DNA from: a virus
IMG/VR virus record: IMGVR_UViG_3300037847_004211
Location: 1-51,402 of that record
Strand: one strand, 5' to 3'
Length of the DNA stretch: 51,402 nucleotides
Within the stretch, counting starts at the first letter, position 1; every line of letters begins with the position of its first letter. Below the pieces are notes generated by a model. The model worked only from the letters and a program-made list of their open reading frames with translations. It was not told where the DNA came from and made no database searches. Positions 50,872 to 51,402 of this stretch are shown here, in pieces. Both the position numbers and the translations under genes were made by a program.

Positions 50872-51402
50872 TGTTAGGCTTAGGAACTGACATAACAAGT
50901 TCTTCATATGTGTCTATGGATTTAAAAGACGCAACTACTGATTTAGAGTTATGGCTTAAAAATGATACTGGCGTAACAGCCGCTAAATGGGATGACTCAT
51001 CTGGCAATGGTAATCATGCAACACAAGGCACTGAAAGCAATCAAGCTACAGTATCTGGTGGCGGTTTGCATTTTGATGGGTCAAACGACCATTACGATTT
51101 AGGTAGCAGAATAACAATAGCTGAAAATGGAGGTTTTTGTTTAGCTGTAGTTGTAGAGTTAGATGCATCAACTAACAATGGTTTATTAGGCGATGGAAAT
51201 AATGAACAATTTAAATTTGTAAGTGGCACAGAGTTTTTTTTCAAATCAAATGATGATGAAACAACATCAACAACTTTTGTTTTTGCAAGTGGAACATTTG
51301 CTACTAGTCAAAAAGCTTTATTTCTTTTAAATAGAAGTGCTGGCGCTAGCAATAGATTTACATTTACAAAAAATGGAAGCACATTAACTGCAAACACAGA
51401 CA
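50871..51402 (+). CDS. LamG/concanavalin-like virion appendage protein, N-terminal part (continues at position 1)
   Basis: Starts MLGLGTDITSSSYVSMDLKD. It contains LELWLKNDTGVTAAKWDDSSGNGNHA, a hallmark of LamG/concanavalin A-like jelly rolls (xLxxWxK...xDxSGNGNxA), and LHFDGSNDHYDLG. It runs off the window end in frame and rejoins the open frame at 1-323 without a shift, giving 284 residues in all. Probable carbohydrate-binding adhesin on the particle. Confidence 0.8.
   Translation, partial: MLGLGTDITSSSYVSMDLKDATTDLELWLKNDTGVTAAKWDDSSGNGNHATQGTESNQATVSGGGLHFDGSNDHYDLGSRITIAENGGFCLAVVVELDASTNNGLLGDGNNEQFKFVSGTEFFFKSNDDETTSTTFVFASGTFATSQKALFLLNRSAGASNRFTFTKNGSTLTANTD

Overview
The window reads as an almost complete, circularly closing genome of a tailed phage, most likely a short-tailed (podovirus-like) phage of a marine or aquatic Bacteroidetes (Flavobacteriia-type) host. 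The DNA is strongly A+T-rich and the genes are tightly packed, many with ATGA or TAATG stop/start overlaps. Shine-Dalgarno sequences are essentially absent. Several genes are preceded by the Bacteroidetes -7 promoter element TAnnTTTG, in two places with a TTG element 19-20 nt upstream. A LamG-like reading frame that runs off the right end (starting at 50871) continues exactly in frame into the open frame at the left end (stop at 321-323), so the two ends are probably neighbours in one circular or permuted map of about 51.4 kb.

The layout has two divergent arms. The left arm (2467-13589, minus strand) holds small accessory genes and the DNA-metabolism module: RecE-like exonuclease, RusA-like Holliday junction resolvase, SSB-like protein, Rad52/Erf-type annealing protein, DnaB helicase and an HU-like protein, plus several small membrane proteins. 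Five genes of 42-58 codons are added here that are easily missed (2847-3020, 5560-5736, 6439-6606, 12997-13125 on the minus strand, 13723-13851 on the plus strand). Every gap longer than about 80 bp in this arm contains a long-range inverted repeat, often with G-U pairs that make sense only on the transcribed strand. I read these as structured leaders or attenuators.

The right arm (13723-51402, continuing through 1-2477, plus strand) is the morphogenesis arm: small basic proteins, four of them ending in QHD or QND; large terminase; portal; scaffold; major capsid protein; decoration and connector proteins; a 1707-residue tail-hub/muzzle-type protein. It then has a cassette of large virion or ejection proteins (511, 586, 619 and 3508 residues) and a LamG-type appendage protein. 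The arm ends with an HTH-metallophosphoesterase whose stop overlaps convergently with the left arm.

The most notable element is the 3508-residue protein (39947-50473). It combines an HELGH metallopeptidase signature with a region resembling the two-barrel RNA polymerases of the crAss-like phage/YonO/QDE-1 type, including the metal-binding signature DLDGD. A plausible scheme is that the particle injects its own RNA polymerase together with a muralytic enzyme (586-aa protein), transcribes early genes, and replicates with host polymerase plus its own helicase and recombination proteins. No DNA polymerase, primase, integrase, tRNA, CRISPR array or free endolysin was seen. All family assignments come from reading motifs, not from database searches.
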